A stretch of DNA of 64,000 nt from Winogradskyella psychrotolerans RS-3 (GCF_000427335.1 NZ_ATMR01000081.1:1-64000), one strand, 5' to 3'. Positions 8,542 through 17,186 are shown, counted from the first letter of the stretch. Translations and numbers: made by a program. The notes: generated by a model from the sequence alone, not told the origin.

Positions 8542-9202
8542 TTATGAAATAATCTCTAATTCGTTCTCTATCTCATAAATGCCTGGTGCATAAAATGCCG
8601 CTTTTTGTGCTTCTATTTTTTCGGCAAACGAATTTACTTTACCTCGTAGTTTTATAATATGAGCATCTACTAACTCCACAGTAATAGTGTTAGCATCAAT
8701 ATATGCCGAGCGCTCAAATGCTTTTACAATGCGTTCTTTTATCTGATATAGTTTTTCTGCCTTTTGCTTAATAGAGATATTATTAATGATGCCTTTAACT
8801 CCTATTAGATGTTGTGCAACGCGTTTTGCGGCTTCCCTTTGATACCACCATTCTACTTTTCCGGATAAATAGACCCACCCATCTTCAACTTTTATGCTTA
8901 TATTATTTTTTGGTACAGCTATATTCCAAGCTAAGGCATCTATAACTACATTTGCAATTTCGGTATCGGTTTTATGGTCTTGCGAATCATATCCAACCTC
9001 AATATCTTCAGCTACAGCTTTCACTCCTTTAATTTTTTTTACCGCTTTTTCTGCCGCAATTTTATTGGCATAACTAAACACTTGTCCTGTTAGAGTAACC
9101 ACACCATTTTTTAACAATGACACCAATTTGGGTTTCATCTATACTGGGTTGAAATACTAGCTCATCTAAGACATCTTGTTTAATTTGTGCATCTGTTCTC
9201 AT
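8542..9202 (-). CDS. Three-BON-domain protein, paralog (one frameshift)
   Basis: Reconstructed as 219 residues and clearly paralogous to the BON protein at 5861-6514 over its whole length. Both carry VVTLTG, KAVAEDIEV, EDGW-V-LSGKVEW and EKIEAQKAAFYAPG-type motifs in the same order. The uninterrupted frame starts only at about 9138. The true N-terminus lies in the next frame from ATG 9202 (MRTDAQIKQDVLDELVFQPS), and the two join if the six-T run at 9107-9112 is read as five. The likely function is the same as its paralog: stress-linked membrane or envelope binding, without a signal peptide. There are no close co-directional genes downstream for 58 bases. Confidence 0.85.
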
Positions 9203-9225
9203 AACACCTTGCTTTTTTAATTGTA

Positions 9226-9303
9226 TTAATCCTCATTTTTATTAAAAAGGTCAGTTATTGCTATACCACTAGTTACGGCAATTAAAAACGTTTTGTTTTT
9301 CAT
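9226..9303 (-). CDS. Possible 25-residue peptide
   Basis: An ATG-to-TAA frame with the N-terminus MKNKTFLIAVTSGIAI, resembling a short hydrophobic helix. It ends 24 bases before the BON gene at 9202. Too short to be sure; it could be a small membrane peptide. Confidence 0.25.
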   Translation of the reverse strand: MKNKTFLIAVTSGIAITDLFNKNED

Positions 9304-9323
9304 AATACTAGAATTGAATAGTG

Positions 9324-9539
9324 TTATTTTTTGTCTTTATGAGATTTTATGTAATGATTCAATACTTGTTTTAAATCGTCTAAATACTCTTTCATTATTT
9401 TTTTATTCATATTTGGATGCTTAAAAGCAGGTATGGTTATAGGTTGTTCATCTAGAAATGTATAGAGTTCAGGGTGATCCGTTTCGATAGTGTTGGTTAA
9501 CGCTGTGATTTCGGTTAGAAGGGTTTTTAAATCAGACAT
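9324..9539 (-). CDS. Small hypothetical protein, 71 aa
   Basis: A small acidic-to-basic helical protein with a central proline-containing segment (LDEQPITIPAFKHPNM) flanked by helices and a Lys-rich end. It resembles short conserved flavobacterial proteins of unknown function. It lies 20 bases after the 9560-10012 gene, so the two are probably co-transcribed. Confidence 0.7.
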   Translation of the reverse strand: MSDLKTLLTEITALTNTIETDHPELYTFLDEQPITIPAFKHPNMNKKIMKEYLDDLKQVLNHYIKSHKDKK

Positions 9540-9559
9540 TTTGAAGTGTTCTTTTGATA

Positions 9560-10012
9560 CTATTTTAATAGTCCACTCAATGTATCACCATCTAAAACGC
9601 GCTTTGTAATCATAAAAACATCGTTACGGCTTTTTCTAAATGATTTTACAAACAAAGCAATGTTATCTTCAAGTTGTTCGTGCTTAGCTCGAAATGCGTG
9701 TGAATCATTTTTAAAAGGATCGTCTATTAAGTTTCCCAAATAGATTAAATGTTTCGCTATTTTAGTTTCTAAGTGGCTACAATTATTAGTTGTTTCTACT
9801 AGAATAGTCTCTATTTCCCTAACATCATCAATATCCTTTTTGCTAGCCATCCGAATAAAATATTTGTCTATAATGTGCTGCAAAAATTCTAAATCGAGTA
9901 GATAAAATTCTAAATCGCTTTTCCAATGCTCTGTTAGCACAAATAATTGTTCCCAATTAGCTTCTTGTATGTAATCATCTTTAGGTCTAATTCTAAATTT
10001 ATTCATAATCAA
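9560..10012 (-). CDS. Helical hypothetical protein, 150 aa
   Basis: A predicted all-helical cytoplasmic protein, with an early aromatic helix pattern (EHWKSDLEFYLLDLEFLQHII) and a C-terminal helix FVKSFRKSRNDVF. Both resemble the corresponding parts of the 4430-4837 protein, suggesting remote paralogy. There are no catalytic motifs. Starts at 10012 or at the second ATG (10006) are equally possible. An FNR-like palindrome lies about 50 bases upstream. It probably forms a two-gene unit with the 71-residue gene behind it. Confidence 0.75.
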   Translation of the reverse strand: MIMNKFRIRPKDDYIQEANWEQLFVLTEHWKSDLEFYLLDLEFLQHIIDKYFIRMASKKDIDDVREIETILVETTNNCSHLETKIAKHLIYLGNLIDDPFKNDSHAFRAKHEQLEDNIALFVKSFRKSRNDVFMITKRVLDGDTLSGLLK

Positions 10013-10059
10013 GTGTTTAATAGTAATGTAAAGTTAGATAGACATAAAGACAACCCAAA

Positions 10060-10071
10060 TGATATAAATCA
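10060..10071. promoter_or_regulatory. FNR-like palindrome TGAT-N4-ATCA
   Basis: TGATATAAATCA, 48 bases upstream of the reverse-strand gene starting at 10012. Confidence 0.55.
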
Positions 10072-10251
10072 TCTAGAACTATGGTTTAATTAAGAATGGC
10101 CTGCTAATGATTTTAAAAGCATCCGGAAAATTATATTTAGGGATAAATTGATGTGATGATTGTATAACTAAAATTAAGTCCTTAGAAAGGGAATAGGTGA
10201 ATTTTTAGTTGACCTGTTTCTGTTTTTAATATTATAAATAGACATTCTATC

Positions 10252-11340
10252 TCACTTTAAAGTACTGCAATTGCAAACAGGAATTGGTTCTCCATCAATT
10301 GCTTGTAGAGCTGCTTCTATGGCCTCTTTTCTATATGTTTTATTTTCAAATCCTGGATAGATATTTGTAAGTTGAATGTCATTGCCTTCCTCATCCTTAC
10401 CGCGTAAATCATACCTAATAACTACTTTTGTGTTTAAGGGAGCATAGTAATACACAAACCAGGCATCAGATTCTCTTAAGCCTATGCAACCATTAGAATA
10501 GGCTTTTCCTAAAGTAGCCATATTCGTTGTAGGATGTATAAGTTGACCAAAGCGTTGACCATTTATTTCTGGCTCTATCCACGGTATTGCTGGTAGCTTC
10601 GTTACATTATTGTCATCTCGTTTTGTGGTGTAGTATTTATGGTTGTCTTTGGGATTAATAAATAAAGGTGCTTTATTAACTCTAACTATTTTACCTATTC
10701 CAGGTTTTGTCCGCATATCGACTTCGCGTTTTGCCATTTCTAAATAACGTTGATTATTCTGGCCAACTCGTACAGGAAATCTGTGAAGTTCTTTTCCATT
10801 TTCTATAATTCTGAGTTTAAACTCTGGTACATTAACATCAATATAGGTATTTGCCATGCGTTCCCTAATGTTAAGGGTTTGTATAGAATCTGGTAAAACT
10901 AAAATTTGCCCTTTTTGAAGTGCGAGTAACGATTGAGAATCTTCGTTAAAAATTCCTTTTTCTTTTAAGTAATAATAATCTGTATGTGCCAATGTATCTA
11001 ATATCCAAGGATTAAATCTTACAATAATATACTCATCAATAGAATAATTGCTTTTTTCATTTTGCGTTGTAACCAAACTGTCCATCCATTTAAAATAGGA
11101 ACGTATCGTCACATCTTTTTTAACCGTTATTTTAGTATTAATAATTGGTTTTTTTAGAACACTGTCTTTTTTAATCGATTGTTCGGCAATAGTAGTTGAG
11201 TCTAAAGCAGAATTGCTCTTATTTACATATTCGCAGCTAGTAAGACAACTAAATGATAGCAGAACTACAAAAACTATAGGTTTTAATTGAGGCCTCTTTT
11301 TAGTACTTAAAAATATAAGGGTTCGGGATATCTTTATCAT
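10252..11340 (-). CDS. L,D-transpeptidase lipoprotein (YkuD family)
   Basis: A periplasmic lipoprotein of up to 362 residues. The N-terminus has a hydrophobic stretch ending in a lipobox (CLTSC, around residue 36). The C-terminal half carries the YkuD catalytic signature: HPTTN, then SNGCIGL with the nucleophilic Cys. A LysM-like or substrate segment (KGQILVLP) lies between residues 140 and 155. The family makes 3-3 peptidoglycan cross-links or anchors proteins to the wall. Given its place in the stress island, remodelling of the envelope under stress is likely. The ATG at 11340 precedes an unusually long basic N-terminus; a later start is possible. A FNR-like palindrome lies 50 bases upstream. 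Confidence 0.88.
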   Translation of the reverse strand: MIKISRTLIFLSTKKRPQLKPIVFVVLLSFSCLTSCEYVNKSNSALDSTTIAEQSIKKDSVLKKPIINTKITVKKDVTIRSYFKWMDSLVTTQNEKSNYSIDEYIIVRFNPWILDTLAHTDYYYLKEKGIFNEDSQSLLALQKGQILVLPDSIQTLNIRERMANTYIDVNVPEFKLRIIENGKELHRFPVRVGQNNQRYLEMAKREVDMRTKPGIGKIVRVNKAPLFINPKDNHKYYTTKRDDNNVTKLPAIPWIEPEINGQRFGQLIHPTTNMATLGKAYSNGCIGLRESDAWFVYYYAPLNTKVVIRYDLRGKDEEGNDIQLTNIYPGFENKTYRKEAIEAALQAIDGEPIPVCNCSTLK

Positions 11341-11389
11341 GCAGTATGTTTTAAAATATTAAGGTAGACATGAAAAATGTATGTCCAAA

Positions 11390-11401
11390 TGATAGATATC
11401 A
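11390..11401. promoter_or_regulatory. FNR-like palindrome TGAT-N4-ATCA
   Basis: TGATAGATATCA, 50 bases upstream of the L,D-transpeptidase start, the same spacing as the site before the 10012 gene. Confidence 0.55.
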
Positions 11402-11561
11402 GTACTTGTAAAATAATGTGAATTGTAATTCTTATTATTATTTAGACAAACCATATCCTTTTTGGATAAATAGCTATATATCTATATAAATGAGGTATAT
11501 TATAAAATAATCAAAAAATGCGGCAAGCTTAAGATTGTTCATGCTAATTCGATATTAAGTG

Positions 11562-12620
11562 ATGAAAAAAACCATATTATTAATTAAATACGATAAAGCC
11601 TTATTAGAAAGTACATCAGAGCTTTTAGAATTAGAAGGCTATAATGTTATTACAGCCACTAATGGCGAATATGGAGTTGAAAAAGCTAAAGAGATTATAC
11701 CAGATGTTATTCTTTGTGATTTAATGATGCCAGAAATTGATGGTTATGACGTTTTAGAGATGTTGTCTAATCATCATACTGCAAATTATATTCCTTTCGT
11801 ATTTCTATCTAATAGTTCATCGCTTAAGGAGGTTCATAAAAGAATGGATTTTGATACCGATGATTATGTTACAAAACCATTTACTAATGAGAATTTAATT
11901 ACAACTATAGAAAAACGTTTAGAAAAGTCAACACTACTAACCCGAGTTTTAGAAAAAGAAAATGGCTCTAACAAAACGGCAGCTGAAAGTGAAATTAATA
12001 ATTTAAACGACCTCAAAAATTTTTTCGATAACAATGGAGAACTCACTAATTATAAAGAAGGACAAGCCATTTATAGTAATGGTGATCATTCTAATAACGT
12101 TTATCTAATAATAAAAGGAGTTGTAAAATGTTTTAGAGTAGATGAAAAGGGTAAATTATTTACAACAGCACTTTATAAGCCTGATGAATTTTTAGGTTTT
12201 GCCTCTTTTAAAAAAAACACAATTTATCACGAATGTGCTTCTGCCTTAAATGATGTGCAACTTGCAGGAATATCAAAAAAAGAACTTAATAAAATTCTGA
12301 ATGAGGACAATAATATATCTATGGAATTAATGGAGATGCTCAATCAAGATCTCGAAATAATAAAAGAACAATTACTGCGTATGGCTTATGGTTCGGTCCG
12401 TAGAAAAACAGCACAATCCTTATTGTATTTTGCCGAAGCATTAAATAAAAAACCTAAAGAAAACATGCAAATTTTAAGAACCGATATAGCAAATGTTGCA
12501 GGCATTGCTACAGAAACTTTAATTCGCACATTGTCGGTATTTAAAGAAGCGGGTTATATAGAAGTTGATAAACAATATATTAGAATCATTGACCAAGATA
12601 AGCTTCAATTAATGAAATAA
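11562..12620 (+). CDS. Receiver-CRP/FNR hybrid transcription regulator
   Basis: About 352 residues in three parts: a CheY-like receiver (1-125), a cyclic-nucleotide-binding fold (about 150-265) and a CRP/FNR winged helix-turn-helix (about 270-350). The phospho-acceptor Asp is present in CDLMMPEIDG and the switch Lys in VTKPF, but the acidic pair near the N-terminus (normally IEDN) reads IKYD, so Mg binding and phosphorylation may be weakened. The recognition helix ATETLIRTLSVF keeps the Glu and Arg that both CRP and FNR use to read TGA half-sites. FNR's cysteine cluster is not evident. ATG 11562 follows an in-frame GTG at 11559. It is monocistronic with a strong terminator. It is the obvious candidate to bind the TGAT-N4-ATCA palindromes around it; that is inference. 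Confidence 0.88.
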   Translation: MKKTILLIKYDKALLESTSELLELEGYNVITATNGEYGVEKAKEIIPDVILCDLMMPEIDGYDVLEMLSNHHTANYIPFVFLSNSSSLKEVHKRMDFDTDDYVTKPFTNENLITTIEKRLEKSTLLTRVLEKENGSNKTAAESEINNLNDLKNFFDNNGELTNYKEGQAIYSNGDHSNNVYLIIKGVVKCFRVDEKGKLFTTALYKPDEFLGFASFKKNTIYHECASALNDVQLAGISKKELNKILNEDNNISMELMEMLNQDLEIIKEQLLRMAYGSVRRKTAQSLLYFAEALNKKPKENMQILRTDIANVAGIATETLIRTLSVFKEAGYIEVDKQYIRIIDQDKLQLMK

Positions 12621-12642
12621 GTACTTACCTTTTGTAGTCTTT

Positions 12643-12678
12643 AAACAGCCCAATTTTTAAGAAAATTGGGCTGTTTTT
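12643..12678 (+). terminator. Strong rho-independent terminator
   Basis: A perfect 15-bp stem AAACAGCCCAATTTT / AAAATTGGGCTGTTT with a 4-base loop and a T tail, 23 bases past the regulator gene. Confidence 0.95.
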
Positions 12679-12991
12679 GTTCGTGTTTAGATCTTAATTT
12701 ATTTAGATAGGACTGATAATTATCATTGACTTCAATTTATTACTCATCTATATTTGGTTAATAATGCGAACTAGATCTTCAAGTTAAAAGCAAAATATTC
12801 AACCATTAAGTAAATATTTTAAAGCCGAAGTAAAACAATATGAGATGATAATACCTCTTACCATAAATCTGGCATTATATAAAAACGCTAACGTAGATTG
12901 TTTAATTCCAGCCCATAGATTGATGCATCTATTGCCAGTAAATAACGTTGAGTTCTAAAATAAACATAGGCATTTAAAAAGAGTACTTAAA
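12679..12991. other. Intergenic region with possible ORF remnant
   Basis: Holds an FNR-like palindrome (12714-12725) and an open frame without a good start at 12788-12958 (56 codons, first in-frame ATG at 12845; reads YFKAEVKQYEMIIPLTINLA in part). The composition looks coding, but I cannot place it in a family. It could be a truncated gene or one with a frameshifted start. Nothing else is visible. Confidence 0.35.
12714..12725. promoter_or_regulatory. FNR-like palindrome TGAT-N4-ATCA
   Basis: TGATAATTATCA, identical to the 5781 site, 267 bases before the P-type ATPase start. Confidence 0.5.
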
Positions 12992-15511
12992 ATGATAGAA
13001 AACAATTTTAATATAACAGGATTAACACAAAATCAGGTACTTGAAGCGAGAAAAAAGTATGGACATAACATATTGCATTTTAAGAAAGAAAGTGGGTTTC
13101 TGTATTTAGTAAAGAACCTCATTAAAGAACCGATGGTTATTTTGCTATTGGTTACCTCTTCGATATATTTTATTACAGGAAATAGTGGTGATGGTGTTTT
13201 TCTAGCGGTCGCGATTGTTTTAGTCTCAGCAATTTCTTTGTATCAGGATTCTAGAAGTCGTGATGCTTTAGAAAAATTAAAAATTTATACACAGCCCAAT
13301 TGTAAGGTCATTAGAGAGGGTGTAATAACCGAGATTAAAATCGAAGAATTAGTTATTGGAGATTGTATGATGGTGGAAGAAGGTACTACAATACCAGCAG
13401 ATGGCAACATTGTGCATTCTAACGATTTTTCGGTTAATGAATCTATTCTCACCGGAGAATCTTTTTCTGTTTATAAAAATCAAATAGAAGGCACTAATTC
13501 AATTTATATGGGAACAATGATTGCTAGCGGACTAGCCATTGCTATCGTAACCCATATTGGTAACGAAACTAAATTAGGAAAAATAGGAAAAAGCCTTGAA
13601 GATGTATTAGAAGAAAAAACACCATTAGAAGTACAAATCAACAATTTTGTAAAGAAAATGGTGATTGTAGGTGTTGTCATTTTCCTAATTGTTTGGGTCA
13701 TAAATTATTTCAATTCTTATAATGTATTAGACAGTTTACTCAAGGCACTTACTCTCGCGATGAGTATTTTGCCAGAAGAAATTCCGGTAGCATTTACCAC
13801 TTTTATGGCAATGGGAGCTTGGAGACTTATGAAAATGGGCGTTGTTGTAAAGCAAATGAAAACCGTTGAAACCTTGGGCAGTGCCACTGTAATTTGTTCA
13901 GACAAGACAGGTACTATTACTGAAAATAAAATGAGTCTTGCAAAACTTTATAGTTTTGAAAGCAAAAGAATTATTTCAACCAAAGAAGAAATAAATAAAG
14001 AGGAAAAAGAACTGATCCGAACCGCTATGTGGGCAAGCGAGCCCATTCCGTTTGACCCTATGGAAATAGCGTTGCACGAAAATTATAACAAATTCTTTAC
14101 GTTAGACGAAAGGCCGTTATATAAAATGTACCATGAGTATCCATTAGATGGTAAACCACCAATGATGACCCATATTTTTCAGGATGATGCTGGTAATAGA
14201 ATTATTGCTGCTAAAGGAGCACCAGAAGCCTTATTAAATGTTTCCAATCTCATTCCTTTCGAAAGAAAACAAATTGAGGAAACCATAAATATTTTGGCTA
14301 ACGATGGTTATCGTGTGCTAGGCGTTGGTAGAACTGTTTTTAAAAGTGATAATTTTCCTTCTAAACAACAAGATTTTCAATTTTCGTTTAAAGGATTGGT
14401 AGCGTTTTATGATCCACCAAAGCAAAACATTCAATCTGTTTTTGATGATTTTAATACTGCAGGAATTACAGTAAAGATAATTACAGGAGATAATGCTGCT
14501 ACTACTAGAGCCATAGCAAAACAGATTAGTTTTAAAGATTATGACAAAAGTATTTCAGGAGATGAGTTAATGAATTTATCTGATTCAGAACTGTCTAAAA
14601 CAGTTTCAGAAACTCAAATATTCACTCGAATGTTTCCAGAGGCCAAACTCAAAATTATTAATGCCTTAAAGTTAAATGGGGAAGTGGTCGCTATGGTAGG
14701 TGATGGCGTTAATGATGGACCAGCATTAAAAACAGCTCATATTGGGATTGCTATGGGTAAAAAAGGAACGGAGATAGCCAAAGATGCCGCTTCACTTATT
14801 TTAGTTGACGACGATTTGTCTAAAATGGTTGATGCTGTGGCAATGGGCAGAAAGATTTATACCAATCTTAAAAAGGCCATTCAATATATCATATCTATTC
14901 ATATTCCAATAATTTTAACGGTATTCATTCCATTAGTGTTAGGTTGGATATATCCTAATATCCTATCTCCAATTCATATTATATTATTAGAATTAATAAT
15001 GGGGCCAACCTGCTCTATTGTTTATGAGAATGAACCTATGGAAGAAGATACAATGCTTCAAAAACCACGTCCATATTCAGTCGCTTTTTTTAATTGGAAA
15101 GAGTTAACCACAAGTATTATTCAAGGCCTAATGATTACCATAGGAGTGCTTATTATGTATCAATACGCAGTAGCCCAAGGTTACAATGAAGCCATTACTC
15201 GCACAATGGTGTTTATCGTTCTAATGTCTGCAAATATTTTTCTAACTTTTGTAAATCGGTCGTTCTATTATTCGGTTTTCACCACAATAAAATATAAGAA
15301 TAGATTAATTCCAATTGTAATTGGCGTTACTACTTTTATCACGACTTTACTACTGTTTGTGAGGCCTTTAAATGAATTTTTTCAATTTGAAATATTAAAT
15401 GCCTCTCTTATAGTTAAAAGTATAGGAGCAGGATTTGTATCTGTTATTTGGTTTGAAATCGTAAAGTGGTTAAAAAGAAAGAATAGACCATTAAATGAGG
15501 TGCTACGATAA
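12992..15511 (+). CDS. P-type cation-transporting ATPase
   Basis: A complete 839-residue P2-like ATPase of the inner membrane. It shows the N-terminal cation ATPase domain, TGES (about 154-157, actuator), the phosphorylation motif DKTGT with Asp about 304, and the hinge GDGVNDGPALK. The membrane-helix-4 motif is PEEIP (261-265) where Ca2+ ATPases have PEGLP. The later helices contain GPTCSIVYENEP, a signature of a bacterial group whose ion is not firmly known. Ca2+ or another divalent cation is a reasonable guess, not shown by the sequence. It lies just upstream of an AraC-type regulator and downstream of the hybrid regulator. Confidence 0.93.
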   Translation: MIENNFNITGLTQNQVLEARKKYGHNILHFKKESGFLYLVKNLIKEPMVILLLVTSSIYFITGNSGDGVFLAVAIVLVSAISLYQDSRSRDALEKLKIYTQPNCKVIREGVITEIKIEELVIGDCMMVEEGTTIPADGNIVHSNDFSVNESILTGESFSVYKNQIEGTNSIYMGTMIASGLAIAIVTHIGNETKLGKIGKSLEDVLEEKTPLEVQINNFVKKMVIVGVVIFLIVWVINYFNSYNVLDSLLKALTLAMSILPEEIPVAFTTFMAMGAWRLMKMGVVVKQMKTVETLGSATVICSDKTGTITENKMSLAKLYSFESKRIISTKEEINKEEKELIRTAMWASEPIPFDPMEIALHENYNKFFTLDERPLYKMYHEYPLDGKPPMMTHIFQDDAGNRIIAAKGAPEALLNVSNLIPFERKQIEETINILANDGYRVLGVGRTVFKSDNFPSKQQDFQFSFKGLVAFYDPPKQNIQSVFDDFNTAGITVKIITGDNAATTRAIAKQISFKDYDKSISGDELMNLSDSELSKTVSETQIFTRMFPEAKLKIINALKLNGEVVAMVGDGVNDGPALKTAHIGIAMGKKGTEIAKDAASLILVDDDLSKMVDAVAMGRKIYTNLKKAIQYIISIHIPIILTVFIPLVLGWIYPNILSPIHIILLELIMGPTCSIVYENEPMEEDTMLQKPRPYSVAFFNWKELTTSIIQGLMITIGVLIMYQYAVAQGYNEAITRTMVFIVLMSANIFLTFVNRSFYYSVFTTIKYKNRLIPIVIGVTTFITTLLLFVRPLNEFFQFEILNASLIVKSIGAGFVSVIWFEIVKWLKRKNRPLNEVLR

Positions 15512-15589
15512 TAATTTGACTAATAATTGATTTGGAAATACTTTTTTGATCTATCGCTAACTATAATAAAATCATTAACTTATAAAATA

Positions 15590-16150
15590 ATGAAACTCTA
15601 TATTAAATACATGGTAAGTCTAAGGTGTAAGCTTATGGTAAAACAGGAGTTAGAAAAACTAGGATTACATTATACAAATATTGAACTTGGTATGATTGAA
15701 ATAAAGGAGGACATTACTAATGAATTAAAACAAAAATTGAAATCAAATTTGGCCGAATCTGGTTTAGAATTATTGGACGACCAAAAAAGTATACTTGTAG
15801 ATAGGATAAAAAATGTAATTATTGAAATGATACATTATTCTGAAGAGCTTCCAAAAGTGAATTATTCAGATTTTATAAGTGAAAAATTAGGATATGATTA
15901 CACGTATTTGTCAAATTTATTTTCAGAAGTCAAAGGCATCACCATACAATATTTTATTATCAATCATAAAATAGAAAGAGCCAAAGAACTCCTGCTTTAT
16001 GACGAGTTAAATCTAACGGAAATAGCCTTTAAATTACACTATAGTAGTGTGGCACATCTATCTAACCAATTCAAGAAAGTAACAGGGCAATGTCCTTCAT
16101 TTTATAAAAAAATTGGTGAAAAAAGGAGGAGTAATTTAGAGAATTTGTAA
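15590..16150 (+). CDS. AraC-family transcription regulator
   Basis: About 187 residues from the ATG at 15590, which gives the family's usual N-terminus (MKLYIKYMVSLRCKLMVKQE). An earlier in-frame start at 15527 is less likely. The C-terminal half holds both AraC helix-turn-helix units: FISEKLGYDYTYLSNLF and NLTEIAFKLHYSSVAHLSNQF, ending in the typical F-K-x-V-T-G-Q-x-P-S-x-Y. This short form, with no sugar-binding domain, is common in Bacteroidota next to stress genes. It follows the P-type ATPase by 78 bases and may be read with it. Confidence 0.9.
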   Translation: MKLYIKYMVSLRCKLMVKQELEKLGLHYTNIELGMIEIKEDITNELKQKLKSNLAESGLELLDDQKSILVDRIKNVIIEMIHYSEELPKVNYSDFISEKLGYDYTYLSNLFSEVKGITIQYFIINHKIERAKELLLYDELNLTEIAFKLHYSSVAHLSNQFKKVTGQCPSFYKKIGEKRRSNLENL

Positions 16151-16163
16151 TCTTCAATTTTAG

Positions 16164-16439
16164 TTGAGTAGTATAATTTTATTCATACCTATCAAACTGT
16201 ATGCAGATGATTCACCCGAATTAGGCAAAAGTGATTTTAGTATAGAACTTATGAAAAGCCATGAAAAAACAACTTGGTTCTTACGTTTCTACATCAAGAA
16301 CAGTGATATGATTAATTATGAAGATTGCCACTTTTTGGAGAATGCATTCCATTCGGAGCGTTGGTTAGAGTGTCTTATTATTTTGGATGTTCGCTACGCT
16401 ATACTCAATTCTTATTCAAAGATAAAAGCACACTGCTAG
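16164..16439 (+). CDS. Doubtful ORF, 91 aa
   Basis: An open frame from a TTG with no recognisable family, an odd amino-acid mix and no evident ribosome binding site. It may be a chance frame or a decayed gene filling the otherwise empty 16151-16570 stretch. Confidence 0.2.
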   Translation: MSSIILFIPIKLYADDSPELGKSDFSIELMKSHEKTTWFLRFYIKNSDMINYEDCHFLENAFHSERWLECLIILDVRYAILNSYSKIKAHC

Positions 16440-16570
16440 GTCTGTTTTTTTTAAATGAAATAATTGCATCTGTGATATGTGTAAGGTTATGAGTTAGTTG
16501 TGTAATGTTAAAATAATATTTGTAACTACATTTATATCAGTACAATTAAGTGCTGTTAAATCACAATATC

Positions 16571-16675
16571 ATGGATAACAAGAAAAAAGTAGAAGACGCC
16601 AAAAAGAATGCTACTAGCAACGTAAAAAAGCCTACGGATACTAAAAAGAAAACAGAAGACAAAAAGAATAAATAA
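16571..16675 (+). CDS. Lysine-rich small protein, 34 aa
   Basis: ATG to TAA, 34 residues, about half Lys/Asp/Glu with a few Asn and Thr (begins MDNKKKVEDAKKN). It has no hydrophobic core, so it is probably disordered. Such short Lys-rich proteins appear in Bacteroidota stress clusters. A role in binding nucleic acid is possible but not shown. Confidence 0.5.
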   Translation: MDNKKKVEDAKKNATSNVKKPTDTKKKTEDKKNK

Positions 16676-16728
16676 ACCCATTAGTCTTTTTTGTTAATTA
16701 TAAAGTCCGTTTTTAAACTAATGTTAGT

Positions 16729-16740
16729 TGATTGAAATCA
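16729..16740. promoter_or_regulatory. FNR-like palindrome TGAT-N4-ATCA
   Basis: TGATTGAAATCA lies between the Lys-rich small gene and a terminator, so its target is unclear. The nearest forward gene with its own start is at 17006. Confidence 0.35.
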
Positions 16741-16752
16741 GTTTAAAATTAA

Positions 16753-16788
16753 AAGAGCAGTTAAATAGCAAACTGCTCTTTTTTTTTG
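16753..16788 (+). terminator. Rho-independent terminator
   Basis: Stem AAGAGCAGTT / AACTGCTCTT with an 8-base loop and a long T run. It ends transcription from the small Lys-rich gene. Confidence 0.88.
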
Positions 16789-16923
16789 CAGAATAATTAT
16801 CTGTGATTTATGTAAATCTATTAAAAATTGATATAACTATATTCCCTTATAATCAAGCATCTTTGTAGGGCTATTAATCGTTTTTTTAGGGGAAAGTCCA
16901 TATGAATAATATCGTTTGGCAAT

Positions 16924-16952
16924 AAAAAGCAGACTTAACCGTCTGCTTTTTA
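16924..16952 (+). terminator. Rho-independent terminator, possibly of a small RNA
   Basis: Stem AAAAGCAGAC / GTCTGCTTTT with a 6-base loop and T tail. No gene lies between this and the previous terminator 135 bases upstream. Confidence 0.85.
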
Positions 16953-17005
16953 ATATTACTATCAAAAAGTTTGGTAGAGGTTTTCACAATTAAAATCATT
17001 AAGAA

Positions 17006-17173
17006 ATGAGAGGTTTATTATACATCATCGCAGTTATTCTTGTCATTGGTTGGGCACTAGGTGTCTTTGTCTATAGTGTAGGAGGTTTAATACACATTTT
17101 ATTAGTTATAGCAGTCATAGCTATTCTTTTTAGACTAATAGGGGGAAAAAAATTTAATAACAAAAAGAGTTGA
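17006..17173 (+). CDS. Lmo0937/DUF5670-type small membrane protein
   Basis: A 55-residue protein with two hydrophobic helices (about 4-28 and 29-47). It begins MRGLLYIIAVILVIGWALGV and ends in a Gly-Lys-rich tail. This matches the small Lmo0937-type inner-membrane family, widespread and stress-linked but without a defined function. It is probably the first gene of a unit with the lipoprotein at 17187, 13 bases downstream. Confidence 0.85.
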   Translation: MRGLLYIIAVILVIGWALGVFVYSVGGLIHILLVIAVIAILFRLIGGKKFNNKKS

Positions 17174-17186
17174 AAATATTAAAATT

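Noticed and set aside
12788..12958. Coding-looking frame without a start
   Set aside because: Upstream in-frame stop and no start before an internal ATG. Could be a remnant, but too short to call a gene.
16164..16439. Forward ORF considered as a real gene
   Set aside because: No ribosome binding site, odd composition and no family. Kept only at low confidence as a possible remnant.
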